Shown: positions 1 through 10,151 of the stretch, one piece after another
Layout: the number at the start of each line of letters is the position of its first letter
Position numbering within the stretch: position 1 is the stretch's first letter
NCBI GenBank assembly: GCA_023614405.1
Contig: CM042697.1
Location: 300,414,954-300,478,953 of the forward strand
Direction of reading: 5' to 3'
Length of the DNA: 64,000 bases
Origin: Avena insularis
Taxonomy: Eukaryota; Streptophyta; Magnoliopsida; Poales; Poaceae
Made by a program: the position numbers and the translations under genes
The notes under the pieces: generated by a model
The model's input: only the letters and a program-made list of their open reading frames with translations
Told to the model about the DNA's origin: nothing
The model's database searches: none

Positions 1-952
1 GGCGTGGTCACCGCGAGGTAGAAGATGATGAGCTGGCTGCGTGGGTCCGCTTCGTCAGCGAAGAAGAGAGAGGGGAAGCGGGGTCCAGTAGTCAGCGACT
101 TAGCGGGTGTGAGTTCAGGTGCGAATCGTTTTCTCGGGAGAGAGGGAAGCTAGGCTGGTACTGGGCTTAGTGGGCTGGCCGGCTGGGCTGTGTCCATTCT
201 ATTTTTTTTCTTCCTGATTGTTTTGTCTTTTTCTGGTTCTATTTTCTATTTTGAAATTCAAACAACAATCAAACATTCAAAACAATTCAAACATTCATCA
301 CACTTTGCAGTTGAATTTGGTTCTGTTTAATAACATAAACCAAAGTCCAAAATAAAATAATATTTTTATTTTAGGGTCCTTTATTAATTAAATAAAATGG
401 GCCTTAGTTATTAAATCAAATAGGATTTATTTTATTAAAATCTTTATTTTGAAATCTAAAATAAAGCCAAAACACTTCAGTAGGTTTTATTTGAGAATAT
501 AAAATACTTGGAAAACTTATTTAAAATAAATAAATAAGTTTTAGTGTTTATTAAAAATGGGAAAAGCTTTTACTTAAATAAAATTGGATATTAAATCCTT
601 ATTATTTTATTTAAATAAACCTTTACTATTTTTATCAAAATAAAACATTTTATTTCAAAAACTTGGCCAAGGTTTAATTTGGCTCTATAAAATAATCTTT
701 ATTTATACATCCACCTTTTCTTTTGAAAACCAAATCCTTTTATTAAAAGATCCAAAATAGTAATTCCAAATATTTCTAACTTTATTGTTTATTTAACTTT
801 TTAAATCCCTTTAGGATTTTATTTGATCCAAATAGGTTTGAAGGTTTCCAAATGGATTCAAAAAGTTTCTTCTCACCCTGAAAATCAACAAAGTTTTATT
901 TTATTCATTTACTTTTCACATTACAAGATTTGGAAAATCTTGGGATGTGACA
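1..952 (-). mobile_element. Gypsy-type LTR fragment, minus strand, cut by window edge
   Basis: The right end reads GGGATGTGACA at 942-952, the reverse complement of TGTCACATCC. This is close to the TGTAACATCC start of the other long LTRs in this window. A GC-rich block (1-180) followed by a long AT-rich block matches the layout of those LTRs read on the minus strand. No polypurine tract or pol sequence follows the end at 953, so this is probably a solo or truncated LTR. The left part lies outside the window, so no target duplication can be checked. Confidence 0.55.
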
Positions 953-1090
953 TTATCTTATTAGGTTTATGAATCATCGCTTATTTCTTTTGCTTATTAT
1001 TATTATATATCAATCAATGCTTGGTTTTTTTGCTTACTCTTTGGTCCTTTGCTCACTTTGGTCCTTCTTTTTTCCTTACTCTTTTTTCGT

Positions 1091-1683
1091 GAATAATGCC
1101 GATGATTGAAATGTCGTGGCACACTATATATGTTAATGTGCTACGGTGGGATTGTGAGCCTTGTGATATGCACAAGTTCAGGTCTTGTGCATCCTACTTG
1201 GCTCATGGTTCCATCGTAGCATATTCCTGTGTCCAACGACCTATGTATATATATGAGGCATTCTTTTCGAGTTATTTTTGTCTTTTTGAGAATATTGCCG
1301 ATGATTGAAATGTCGTGGAACACTATATATGTGAATGTGCTGTGATGGGATTGTTCGCCTTGTGCTATGCACAGGTCCAGGTGTTGTGCATCCTACTTGG
1401 CAAACAGTTCCATCGTAGCATATTCCTGTGTCCAACGACCTAGCTAGTTATATATGAGGCATGCTTTTTGAGTTACTTTGGTCTTTTTCGAGAATAATGC
1501 CGATGATTGAAATATCGTGGCACACTATATATGTGAATGTGCTGCGATGGGATTGTCCGCCTTGTGCTATGCACAGGTCCAGGTGTTGTGCATCCTACTT
1601 GGCGGACGGTTCCATCGTAGCATATTCCTGTGTCGAACAACCTAGTTATATATGAGGCATGCTTTTTGAGTTTGGTCTTTTTG
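1091..1683 (+). repeat. Tandem repeat, about 200 bp unit, three copies
   Basis: Three successive units start with GAATAATGCCGATGATTG or a close variant at 1091, 1290 and 1492, giving periods of 199 and 202 bp. All units share a core containing CACTATATATGT, a GCACAGGTCCAGGTGTTGTGC-like inverted segment, CCATCGTAGCATATTCCTGTG and TATATATGAGGCAT. The third copy degrades after about 1683. Flanks at 953-1090 and 1684-1825 are AT-rich with no other recognisable content. Open frames inside the units are by-products of the repeat. Family not recognised; it could be a short satellite block or part of an element's non-coding region. Confidence 0.85.
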
Positions 1684-1825
1684 ATTTAGGAGTACTTTCT
1701 ATAAGTGTATCTTCATATGCGAATTTGATTATACATGTTTTTTTCAATCATCGGTTAATTATTATTGTCAACTTGTAGATGACGTGGTACGTCGTGTACA
1801 AGGGACGGGTTCCCGGAGTCTACGA

Positions 1826-4160
1826 TGATCTAGCATCATCACAATCATCACATGAAATAAAGACTTAGTCTTATTTATTTTATTTTAGAAAAGTAATTTC
1901 TACTCATTGAAAAACAACTTAATATTTAATATTCTCCAATTAAAGTATGGGATCATGTTGACACATGTCATCACCATATATTTTAATACTTGGGAATGTG
2001 ATTTAAAGTGTTGTCACAATTTAATAAGGCTTAACATTATTATTTTAATTAATTAAAGTGACTAGAAATGCCTATGGGGCATTCTTTTAATACTTTTCCA
2101 TTATTACTACAAGTAAACCTAGATATTTTTACATCTTCAGAAATATCTTGTAAAATGTGATTTTTGAGAGTTGAAATCAACTCAAAATCATTTATGGTTG
2201 ATTTTTGAAAAATGTTTGAATGCAGAAAAGTCTATTCCTTGTTATTTTTTACTATAGATGATCTATAATTTCAAATGGTTTGAATCCAACGAGCTTGGAT
2301 TAAAAATTTCAATACCTTTCTAACAAAATTGGTTTCATGCAATTTGGTTTAGTGAATCTCTATGAATTGATTTTTGAATCAACTGACAGAACTAGAGTTT
2401 GAATTAAATTGAAAAATCTATATTTGAATCTACTGTGTTGAGCGGGAACTAAATTGGTCGGCCCACTGCGCATAGCGCAACGCCCGGGCTGACTTAAAGG
2501 GGGTGTCCCACCTGTTAGTGAGACAGGGGCTCCTGAAGGGGTATCCTTCAATCTAGGCCCTATGATTAGAATCTAATCTAACGGCCGAGGTTCATCGTCG
2601 ACGATGAACAACTCCGGCGAGGTCTAAACCCTAACACGGCGGTGGGGGTTGTGTGAGGCTCACCAGGGCTCCAACTAGGGTTGGTGTTGGGGGCGAACGA
2701 TGTTGTCGATGACGGCGGTTCGAACGGTGGTCACGGCAGCTCCTGGGGCGGCTCCAATAAACTACTCCGCTTCTCCTCCTCCACGGCAGACTCTGGTGAA
2801 ATTCCGGCGATGCGGAGCTCGCCTTGCTCTGGGGATAGGTGTGGGAGGTTCTGTGAGAGGTGGGGAGTGAGATGGTATGGCGAATTGAGGCTTGGGTGGC
2901 CTTCTTTTATAGCCGAGCAAGAGGGGCAGTGCGGCATGGGTGGAGCTCGAGGGGTCGACGGCACAACGAGCTATTGGCATGGCGGAGGGTGTAGGCCGGT
3001 GCACGGTCTTCTGGCGATGCTCAAGGGCTTAATGGCGCGGCAAGGGGCGGTCGAGGTTGGTCGGAATGGGCTGGTGCGTTGAGTGGCACCAATGGAAATT
3101 TCAACGACGCACAGTGGCTATGGTCACGCGGCGGGAAACAGGGATTTCTGGGAGCTAGTTGGTGGTAAGATGAGTGTGTGCACGTGCGATAAGGGAAAGG
3201 TGCAGCGCACGCGAGCTGGTAGGGTGCGGCGCTCTGGCGCACTCTCGGCACGGGGCAGAGACAGTGGGCATGGAGTTTACTTAGTGGTCCAGGGCCTGGC
3301 TGCGTTGGAGGGCTGGACAGGGGGTGGCAGTGGATGGTGAGCTGCCTCCTGGACATGGTGGCCGGGCATGGCATTCGCTCCAGCGTGCTGGCCATGGTCG
3401 GCTGGCAAGGGGGGCTCAGGTGGCACGACATGGTGAAAAGGGGTAGATGGCTAGCTATTTAATTGCACTTGTAGTCACTAGGGGGACAAGGGGTATGGAT
3501 TGGGGACAAGGGTTTGAATGATCACTGCTCAAAAAGTGTAGTTAGGCAGAGTTTAAAATGTGTCTCCAGGTGTTTGATGAAATGGCCGAAAGAAATCAAG
3601 TTTTAAATTTTGAATAAAACTTGGTGGGTGCGCTGGTCACATGCTTGGTTGTATCTGGCTGCTTGGGTTTGGCAAGGTGAACTGGTTTGAGTGGTTTTTG
3701 AGAAATGGTGATCTTAGTACCTACACTTGATTCAATTTTGAATTGTCATTTGAATAGAATTGAAATCTGTTTTTGTTGGTTTGCAAAGTGAGCTTGGGTT
3801 CACTTGTACTTGTTCTAGCAAGGGGTGAAAAGAATTGGATTCATTTCTGTTAGAAAACTTGGACTAGAAACACTCAAAGTGGTCTAGTGGTTAACTTTGG
3901 TCAAAATGACCATTTGCTCATAATGTTTATATTTGAATTTCTCTTGATTTGATTCTGCTTGGAAATGATTTATATGATGTTGTTTTCATCTTTAAACCAA
4001 TCCTTGCCATTCATAGCAATCAAACGAGTCATTGCAAGCATTCATGCATTCATCACACACACATGCATTCATATTGATTTTAGTAACAAAAGTTTTTGTT
4101 ACGCCTAAACTTGGGTGATTAGAACTTGATAATCTTGATTAATTATTTTGGGATGTTACA
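1826..4160 (-). mobile_element. Chromovirus LTR fragment (family of elements A and D), minus strand
   Basis: Read on the minus strand it starts TGTAACATCCC at 4160 and follows the LTR at 4970-8919 closely: same early AT-rich part with ATGAATGCATGTGTG, same GC-rich core, same later part around the motif ATCATGTTGACACATG. Homology stops near 1826, so the 3' portion of the LTR is missing. There is no polypurine tract beside it; the flank at 4161 is plus-strand pol of the same family. Open frames in the GC-rich part (2681-3430) are not genes. Confidence 0.8.
2904..2911 (-). promoter_or_regulatory. Putative TATA box of the minus-strand LTR
   Basis: TATAAAAG on the minus strand in the GC-rich core. 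It lies 248 bp upstream of the donor-like CTG|GTGAGC at 2664-2659, the same spacing as in the LTRs at 4970-8919 and 58894-61996. The position fits an RNA polymerase II start about 30 bp downstream. Confidence 0.5.
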
Positions 4161-4921
4161 GAGTAAACCAAATACTTGAAGATATGTTTAGAGCTTGTGT
4201 GTTAGAATATGGATCTAAATGGGAAGACTGTCTTCCTTTCGCAGAATTCTCATACAACAACAGTTATCAAGCCAGTTTGCAAATGGCCCCATTTGAGTTT
4301 ATGTATGGAAGAAAGTGTCGTACCCCACTGATTTGGTCGGAAGTAGGAGAGAGTCAGATGTTTGGACCCGACATCCTAAGAGAAGATGAAGATAAAGTTC
4401 ACAAGATCCGTGAGCACCTTAAGACCGCCCAATCTAGACAGAAGAGTTATGCCGACAAGAGACGTCGAGATCTAGCCTTCACTATCGGAGATTTTTTGTA
4501 TCTGAAAGTATCACCCTTTAAAGGAATGCAACGTTTCCAAATGAAAGGGAAGTTAGCCCCCAGATATATTGGACCCTTCAATATTTTGAATCGCCGAGGA
4601 GAAGTATCATATCAACTGGAACTGCCAGAGGAGATGTCAGTCGTGCATGATGTGTTCCATATCTCGTTACTTCGCAAATGCCTAGAAGTCCCAAAGAAGA
4701 TCGAAGTTTTCAACAATATTGATCATAGAACCATAGAGCTTAACAAGGACCTAACTTATCGTGAAGTACCCATTTGTATTATGGAAGAAGCCTTCAGAAC
4801 CTCCAGAACCCAGAGTATCAAGTTTCTCAAGATCAAGTGGAGCAACCATATTGAAGAAGAAGCTACTTGGGAACGAGAAGATTACATTAGGACTGAGTTT
4901 CTAGATCTCTTTAGTTCCTAG
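4161..4921 (+). pseudogene. pol: 3' fragment of chromovirus pol: integrase C-terminus plus chromodomain
   Basis: An open frame enters from the truncated 5' edge at 4161 (the track-style ATG at 4148 lies in the adjoining LTR) and stops at 4919-4921. The first residues (RVNQILEDM, then FAEFSYNNSYQAS and FMYGRKCRTPL) are the C-terminal half of a Ty3/Gypsy integrase. Near the end LTYREVPICI, IKFLKIKW and EEATWERED form a chromodomain, which targets integration to chromatin in chromoviruses. All of gag, protease, reverse transcriptase, RNase H and the integrase catalytic core are absent. The sequence is very close to element D's pol at 62056-62790, so both are one family. The remaining frame carries no stop, so the truncation may be fairly recent. 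Confidence 0.85.
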
Positions 4922-4955
4922 TTTTTTTATTAAATCTCGGGACGAGATTTTTTTT

Positions 4956-4968
4956 AAGGAGGGAAGGT
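4956..4968 (+). other. Polypurine tract of element A
   Basis: AAGGAGGGAAGG lies directly before the TGTAACATCC start of the LTR at 4970, preceded by the CTCGGGACGAGAT sequence that also precedes the LTR in elements B, C and D. It is the plus-strand DNA primer site of a Ty3/Gypsy element. Confidence 0.8.
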
Positions 4969-6216
4969 TTGTAACATCCAAAAAATATTAAACAAGATTA
5001 TCAAGTTCTAATCACCCAAGTTTAGGGTTAACAAAAACTGTTATTATTAAAATTAATATGAATGCATGTGTGTGTGCATGAATGCTTGCAATGCCATGTT
5101 TGATTGCTATGAATGATAAGGATTGGCTTAAGGATGAAAACAATATCATATAGGTCATTTCCAAGTAGAATCAAATGAAGAGAAAATCAAATATAAGAAA
5201 TATGAGCAAATGGTCATTTTGGCCAAACTTGTTCACTAGACCACTTTGGGTGTTCCTAGTCCAAGGTTTCTAACAGAAAAAATCCAATTCTTTTCAACCC
5301 TTGATATACCAAGTAACAATGAACCCAAGCCCACTTTACAAACCAACAGAAACAAATTTCAAATCCATTTAAAGGACAATTCAAAATTGAATCAAGTGTA
5401 GGTACTAATATAGCCATTTCTCAAAAACCAACCAAACCACTTCACCTTGGCAAACCCAATAAACCTCAGACTACCAAGCATGTGACCAGAGTACTCACCA
5501 AAATTCATCCAGAAATTCAAATCTAAATTTAATGTGGCCATTTCAGCAAACACCTGGTGAGCATAGATCAAACTTGCCTAATTTCTACTGTTCTTGATAA
5601 ATGCCTTGTCCACTACTTGTCGCCACTACTAGCCCTTGTCTCCCCCAGTGCCCAGCCACGCATTGAAGCAGCTACCCCTCTACCTGTTGCACCAGTGCCG
5701 CGCCACCCGAGCCACCATTGCTGGCCGACCATGGACAACACGCAGGAGGAAGCGCCGCGCCCGTCCATGATTTCTAGGAAGTAGGCCAACGTCCACCGCC
5801 ACTCTCTGTCCACCCCTAGAGCTCATCCAAGCCCTGTACCACCAGAGAATAGATGCGCCCATTTTCTCTGCGCCATGCCGAGAGCATGCCAGAGTGTCGC
5901 AGCCGACATACTCGCACACGCCGTGCCTTGCCCTCACTGCGCTTAACTACACTCGCTATGGCCCTAGCTACCTCCCTGACACGACCGTTCGCCGCTGTGC
6001 GACACGAAGTACCTGTACACCGTCTCGAACACTGCCGTCCCCACGCAGAGCATGGACCGCGCCCGACCGTTCTTGACCGCCCCTTGTCGCGCCATTAAGC
6101 CTGCGACGACTGCCAGGAGACACCGCACCGTCCTACGCCCTAGGCCATGTTGTTAGCTCACTGCATCGTCGTCACCGACGAGCCCTGACCATGCCGCACT
6201 GTCCCTCTCGCGGGTG

Positions 6217-6224
6217 TATAAATA
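6217..6224 (+). promoter_or_regulatory. Putative TATA box in LTR A
   Basis: TATAAATA followed by GAGGACACC in the GC-rich core of the LTR, the expected context for a polymerase II start near 6245-6250. It is 248 bp upstream of the donor-like sequence at 6465, the same spacing as in two relatives in this window. Confidence 0.65.
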
Positions 6225-6461
6225 GAGGACACCCCCACCTCAATTCTTCACACCATATCACTCCCCTCTCTCTCATAACCACCCCACACCTTTCCCCGGA
6301 GCAAGGCGAGCTCTAGCCCGCCGGAATTTCACTGGAGTCTGCTGCTGCAGAGGAGGAGAGGAGCCGTTGATTGGAGCCACCCCAGGAGTCGCCGCGACCA
6401 CCGTTCGAACCGCCATCGTTGACAACGTCGTTCGCCCCCATCGTCGACCCTAGATGGAGCC

Positions 6462-6470
6462 CTGGTAAGC
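6462..6470 (+). promoter_or_regulatory. Splice-donor-like site in LTR A leader
   Basis: GGAGCCCTG|GTAAGCC fits the plant 5' splice site consensus. The equivalent position is CTG|GTGAGC in the minus-strand LTR (donor GT at 2663-2662) and CCG|GTATGC in element D (60537-60536). Conserved position and consensus suggest use in splicing the leader. Inference from pattern only. Confidence 0.45.
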
Positions 6471-8919
6471 CACCACGTACCCCCACCGTCGCCGTAAGGG
6501 TTAGGTCTCGTCAGAGCTAGTCGACGAAGATGAAGAACCACAGCCGTAGATCTTAGTCTAATCGTAGGGCTCAGATTGAAACGTACCTCTTCAGGTTAGA
6601 TGAGTCACTGGCCAGTAGGCCCCCCTGTCAGCATCCTACTGTGCGCGCTATGCAGCTGGGCCGGCCCATTTCCTTTCCCGCGCATAGCCTAGTGATTTAA
6701 ATAATTGTTTTCCATTTTAATTCAAACCTAGTTCAGTCAGTGACTTTGAAATTTAATTCAAGGAGACGTACTGAAGCAAATGGCATGATTCCAATTTTGC
6801 TAGAAAGGTATTCAAATTATAAATCCAAGCCCGTTGAATTCAAACCATTTGAAATTATAGATCACCTATAGTAAAAATAACAATACAAAGACGTTTACAC
6901 ATTCAAACATTTTTCAAAAATCAACCATAAATGCTTTTGATTTGATTCCAACTCTCAAAAATCACATTTGACAAGATCTAACTGAATATGTAAAAATATT
7001 TAGGTTTACATGCAGTGATCTTGGACAAGTACTAAAAGAATGTTACATAGGCATTTCTAGTCACTTTAATTATTTAAAATAGTAATTTTAAACTTTATAA
7101 AATATGACCACCAATTTAAATCACATTCCCAAGTAATAGAATATGTGGTGATGACATGTGTCAACATGATCCCATATTTTAATTGGAGAATATTAAATCT
7201 TAAGTAGTTTTCAATGAGTAGAAATTACATATCCAAAATAAAATAAATAAGACTAGGTCTTTATTTTATGTGATGATTGTGATGATGTTAGATCATCTAG
7301 TGTGAAACTTTATGTGCCTAATAGAAGTAGTTAAGTATTGTTTGGTGATTGTGTACCTCGTATTCATTTATAGACGCTAATACCGACCAATGCTACAAGG
7401 AGGAGGAGTACTACGAAGAAGAAGAAAACTTCAACCACTGCACCAATCAAAGAAAGCCATCCTAGAAAGCTAATACTTGCAAGCCCCACAATACAAGTTA
7501 ACTACGCAAGAGAGATGCCTTAAGCATACTTTGGTTATACAACCTTGATTATACCAATTCCCAGATTTACTTGCAAGTTTATGTCCTTACCAAAGTTCTT
7601 TACTTTTAGTTAGTGCTTTGTGAGTGTTGGAAAGATAGTATAGATAGCATAAAGAGCATAAAACTAGGCTTAAGTAGTATAGATTTCATACTAAGACATG
7701 AGACTAGATTTGGATAGTCACACTTGATTAGCACCCTTCATTAGTGAATATCCTCAACTTTAGTGGCTAGTGCTAAGCATAAAAGTGAATCACTTTAGAT
7801 GGGAATACTTGGTGAAAATGATTATGAAAACCTTGGAATGAAGACTCATTCTATTGAAATGTTTTGTCATGTGTTATGAACACAAGATGATTTGATGATG
7901 AAAATGTTGAGGCATGAGCCTTAGCCCTTTATAAAAACAGATGGTTGGGTTCAGATGCGATACCATTCCAATTTTACCATACAACCACAATACCCGAATT
8001 TGGGTAGGGCTTGACTGGAAGTTTATATGTCTTAGTATGGGTTCCCTTGTGGAAGATGTTTGAGCTGAGGCTACCTCGTGATTATTGTCCAACTATACAG
8101 TTCCCAAGATAACATATGTTCATGGCTGGGAGGCCAAACTCATAGGGGAGTTGCCTATACTAGGGTGTGTAATTGAAAGGTTAGGATTGATCATCCGCAT
8201 ACTAAGTATGATGATTTAGGATTGTTCCTGATGGATGCATCGAATGTTGTGGTGAAAGTGTACCACCTCTACAGAGTGTCAAACTATTCGAATAGCCCTG
8301 TCCATGGTTATGGACAGTTGGAGTGGCCATACAGTTCTGTTGTCAAATGTTTTCAAAATGACTTGTGAAATGAACTATGACTTTGACTTGACCACAACAG
8401 GGTTGTGAACATGAGAACTAAGTTCCCACTTAAGTGTTGTAAAACATTAAATTAGTTTTATTTACTTCTGAACTCAGTTAGAGATAAACCTGCCTTTTTC
8501 CAAATAAACCTAGAGCTTAGGATTCCTACTAAAACTACTTTACTTGTTAGTGATAGGTTGCGAGTACTTAAAGAGTACTCATGGCTTTGTCAATGGCTAT
8601 TCCTATGGCCAGACTACGAGGAGGATTACCAGGATGATGGACAGCATGAAGGCTATGACAACTAGGTTCATCTCCCATTGCCATCATTGCATGTGACCCT
8701 GAAGATGGAGCCGTGACCATGCTACCGTTATTATATATTCTGCTATGTTGATTGTATTAAGACTGTATCATGTAGATCCTTTATTTGTATAACCTTTATT
8801 ATGGTTTGTAATGGATGATGAGTATGGTACCAATTTATTATGTCTCGCAAAAATGGTAATCCTGGGATTGCGATGTATGGCATAATAGGCATCTGGGATT
8901 AAAAATCCAGGTGTTGACA

Positions 8920-10151
8920 TTAGTTTTCATGAGAGCATTTGTAATATGTTTTGTAAAAGCCATATTCATAGCACTATCATTAGGACTTCTAGCAAGATTT
9001 TTCAAGAACATAATTACTTCACAAATATTGCAACCATCACTATGAGATTCACTTGGGCATTACAACAAGATACATAGACCGTAATCAATTGTATCTATGA
9101 CTAATAATCCACCTCCAGGATATCATCCGAACAACCCTCGTGTATTAAGTTGCAAGCAACAGATAATTGCATTAAGCAAAGTGTGTAATGTAAACAATAC
9201 ATTTGCCCTTGGACAAAGGATTTTTGTTTTCTCCCTAGTAGCAACAACACATCTACAATCTTAGAAGTTTTTGTCACTCTCCTAGATTACTAGAGGCATG
9301 AACCTACTATCGAGCATAAATACTCCCTCTTGTAGTCACAAGCAAATACTTGGCCAGAGTAACTACTAGCAATGGAGAGAATGCAAGATCACAAATAACA
9401 TAGACATGATAGAACAATAATAAATCTAACATAATACTCAATATTCGTCAGATCCCAACAAACACAACATGTAGCATTACAATAAGATGATCTTGATCAT
9501 GATAGGCAGCTCACAAGATCTAAACATGGTGGCACAAATAGGAGAAACAACCATCTAGATACTTCTATGGACCCGTAGTACAAGGATGAACTACTCATGC
9601 ATCACTCCGGAGGCAGGCATGGTGATGAAGAAGGCCTCCGGGATGATCTCCCCTCTCTGACAGGGTGCCCGGAATAACTTTAGATCCCTCCCGATCTAGG
9701 GACGTCTGTGGCGGCGGATATGGATTTTTTCGGGAAATTATGATTGGGTCCTTAGGGTTTTTGTCTCAGGGGGATTATATAGGCGGCGAGGCGAGGTCGG
9801 TGGAGTCGCGAGGGGGGCACACCATAGCCAGGCGTGGCCCAGGGTGGGCCCGCACGGCCTCCTGGTGTGGCTGCCTCGTGGCGCCTCTTCGTCTCTCCTT
9901 CGGATTCCGTGTCGTGTCGGAAAAAATAGAAACTTTGGCTTTTGTTTTGTCCAATTACAAGAATATTTGTGTACTAGTTTTTCTGAAACCAAAAACAGAA
10001 GAAAACCGAAAAATTGGCTCTATGGCACTTGTTAATATGTTAGTTCCAGAAAATTCGTAAAAATGCCACAAAGTGTAGACAAAAACATAAGATAATTGGT
10101 GCAAAACAAGCATGGAGCATCAAAAATTCTAGATATGTTTGCAACGTATCA
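8920..10151 (-). mobile_element. Athila-like LTR fragment, minus strand
   Basis: The right end reads GCAACGTATCA, matching the ACGTATCA end of the Athila-type LTRs at 39513 and 46577. The last ~550 bp parallels those LTRs: CAAGCATGGAGCATCAAAAATT, the segment around CAAAGTGTAGACAAA, a GC-rich block with GACAGGGTGCC, and GGGATTATATAGGC, whose reverse strand is TATA-like. Upstream, 8920-9600 is AT-rich and holds no coding sequence. No internal domain was seen, so this is a solo or truncated LTR next to LTR A. Subfamily uncertain. Confidence 0.65.

Larger units (their letters stand above)
4970..8919 (+). mobile_element. 3' LTR of chromovirus A (about 3.95 kb), plus strand
   Basis: Starts TGTAACATCC straight after the polypurine tract and most likely ends TGTTGACA at 8919, beyond which sequence changes character. 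The layout is a short AT-rich U3 (to about 5550), a GC-rich promoter region (5557-6700) and a very long AT-rich downstream part. The downstream part holds a CTATTCGAATAG palindrome near 8284, also seen in the solo LTR near 35818. The right flank cannot be compared with a left flank because the 5' half of the element is lost. Reading frames at 5557-6541 and 7874-8092 are incidental. Confidence 0.8.

Noticed and set aside
1690..1694. GAGTA as target-duplication partner of GAGTA at 4161-4165 for the minus-strand LTR
   Set aside because: The sequence after 1694 does not begin with TG and LTR homology only starts near 1826, so the match is likely chance.
2681..3431. Several 77-136 codon frames on both strands
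   Set aside because: They lie in the GC-rich core of an LTR, overlap each other on both strands, show no domains, and the region is matched by non-coding LTR sequence in A and D.
5557..6541. GC-rich open frames in LTR A
   Set aside because: Low-complexity GC-rich LTR core; no domain, and frames are not kept in the sibling LTRs.
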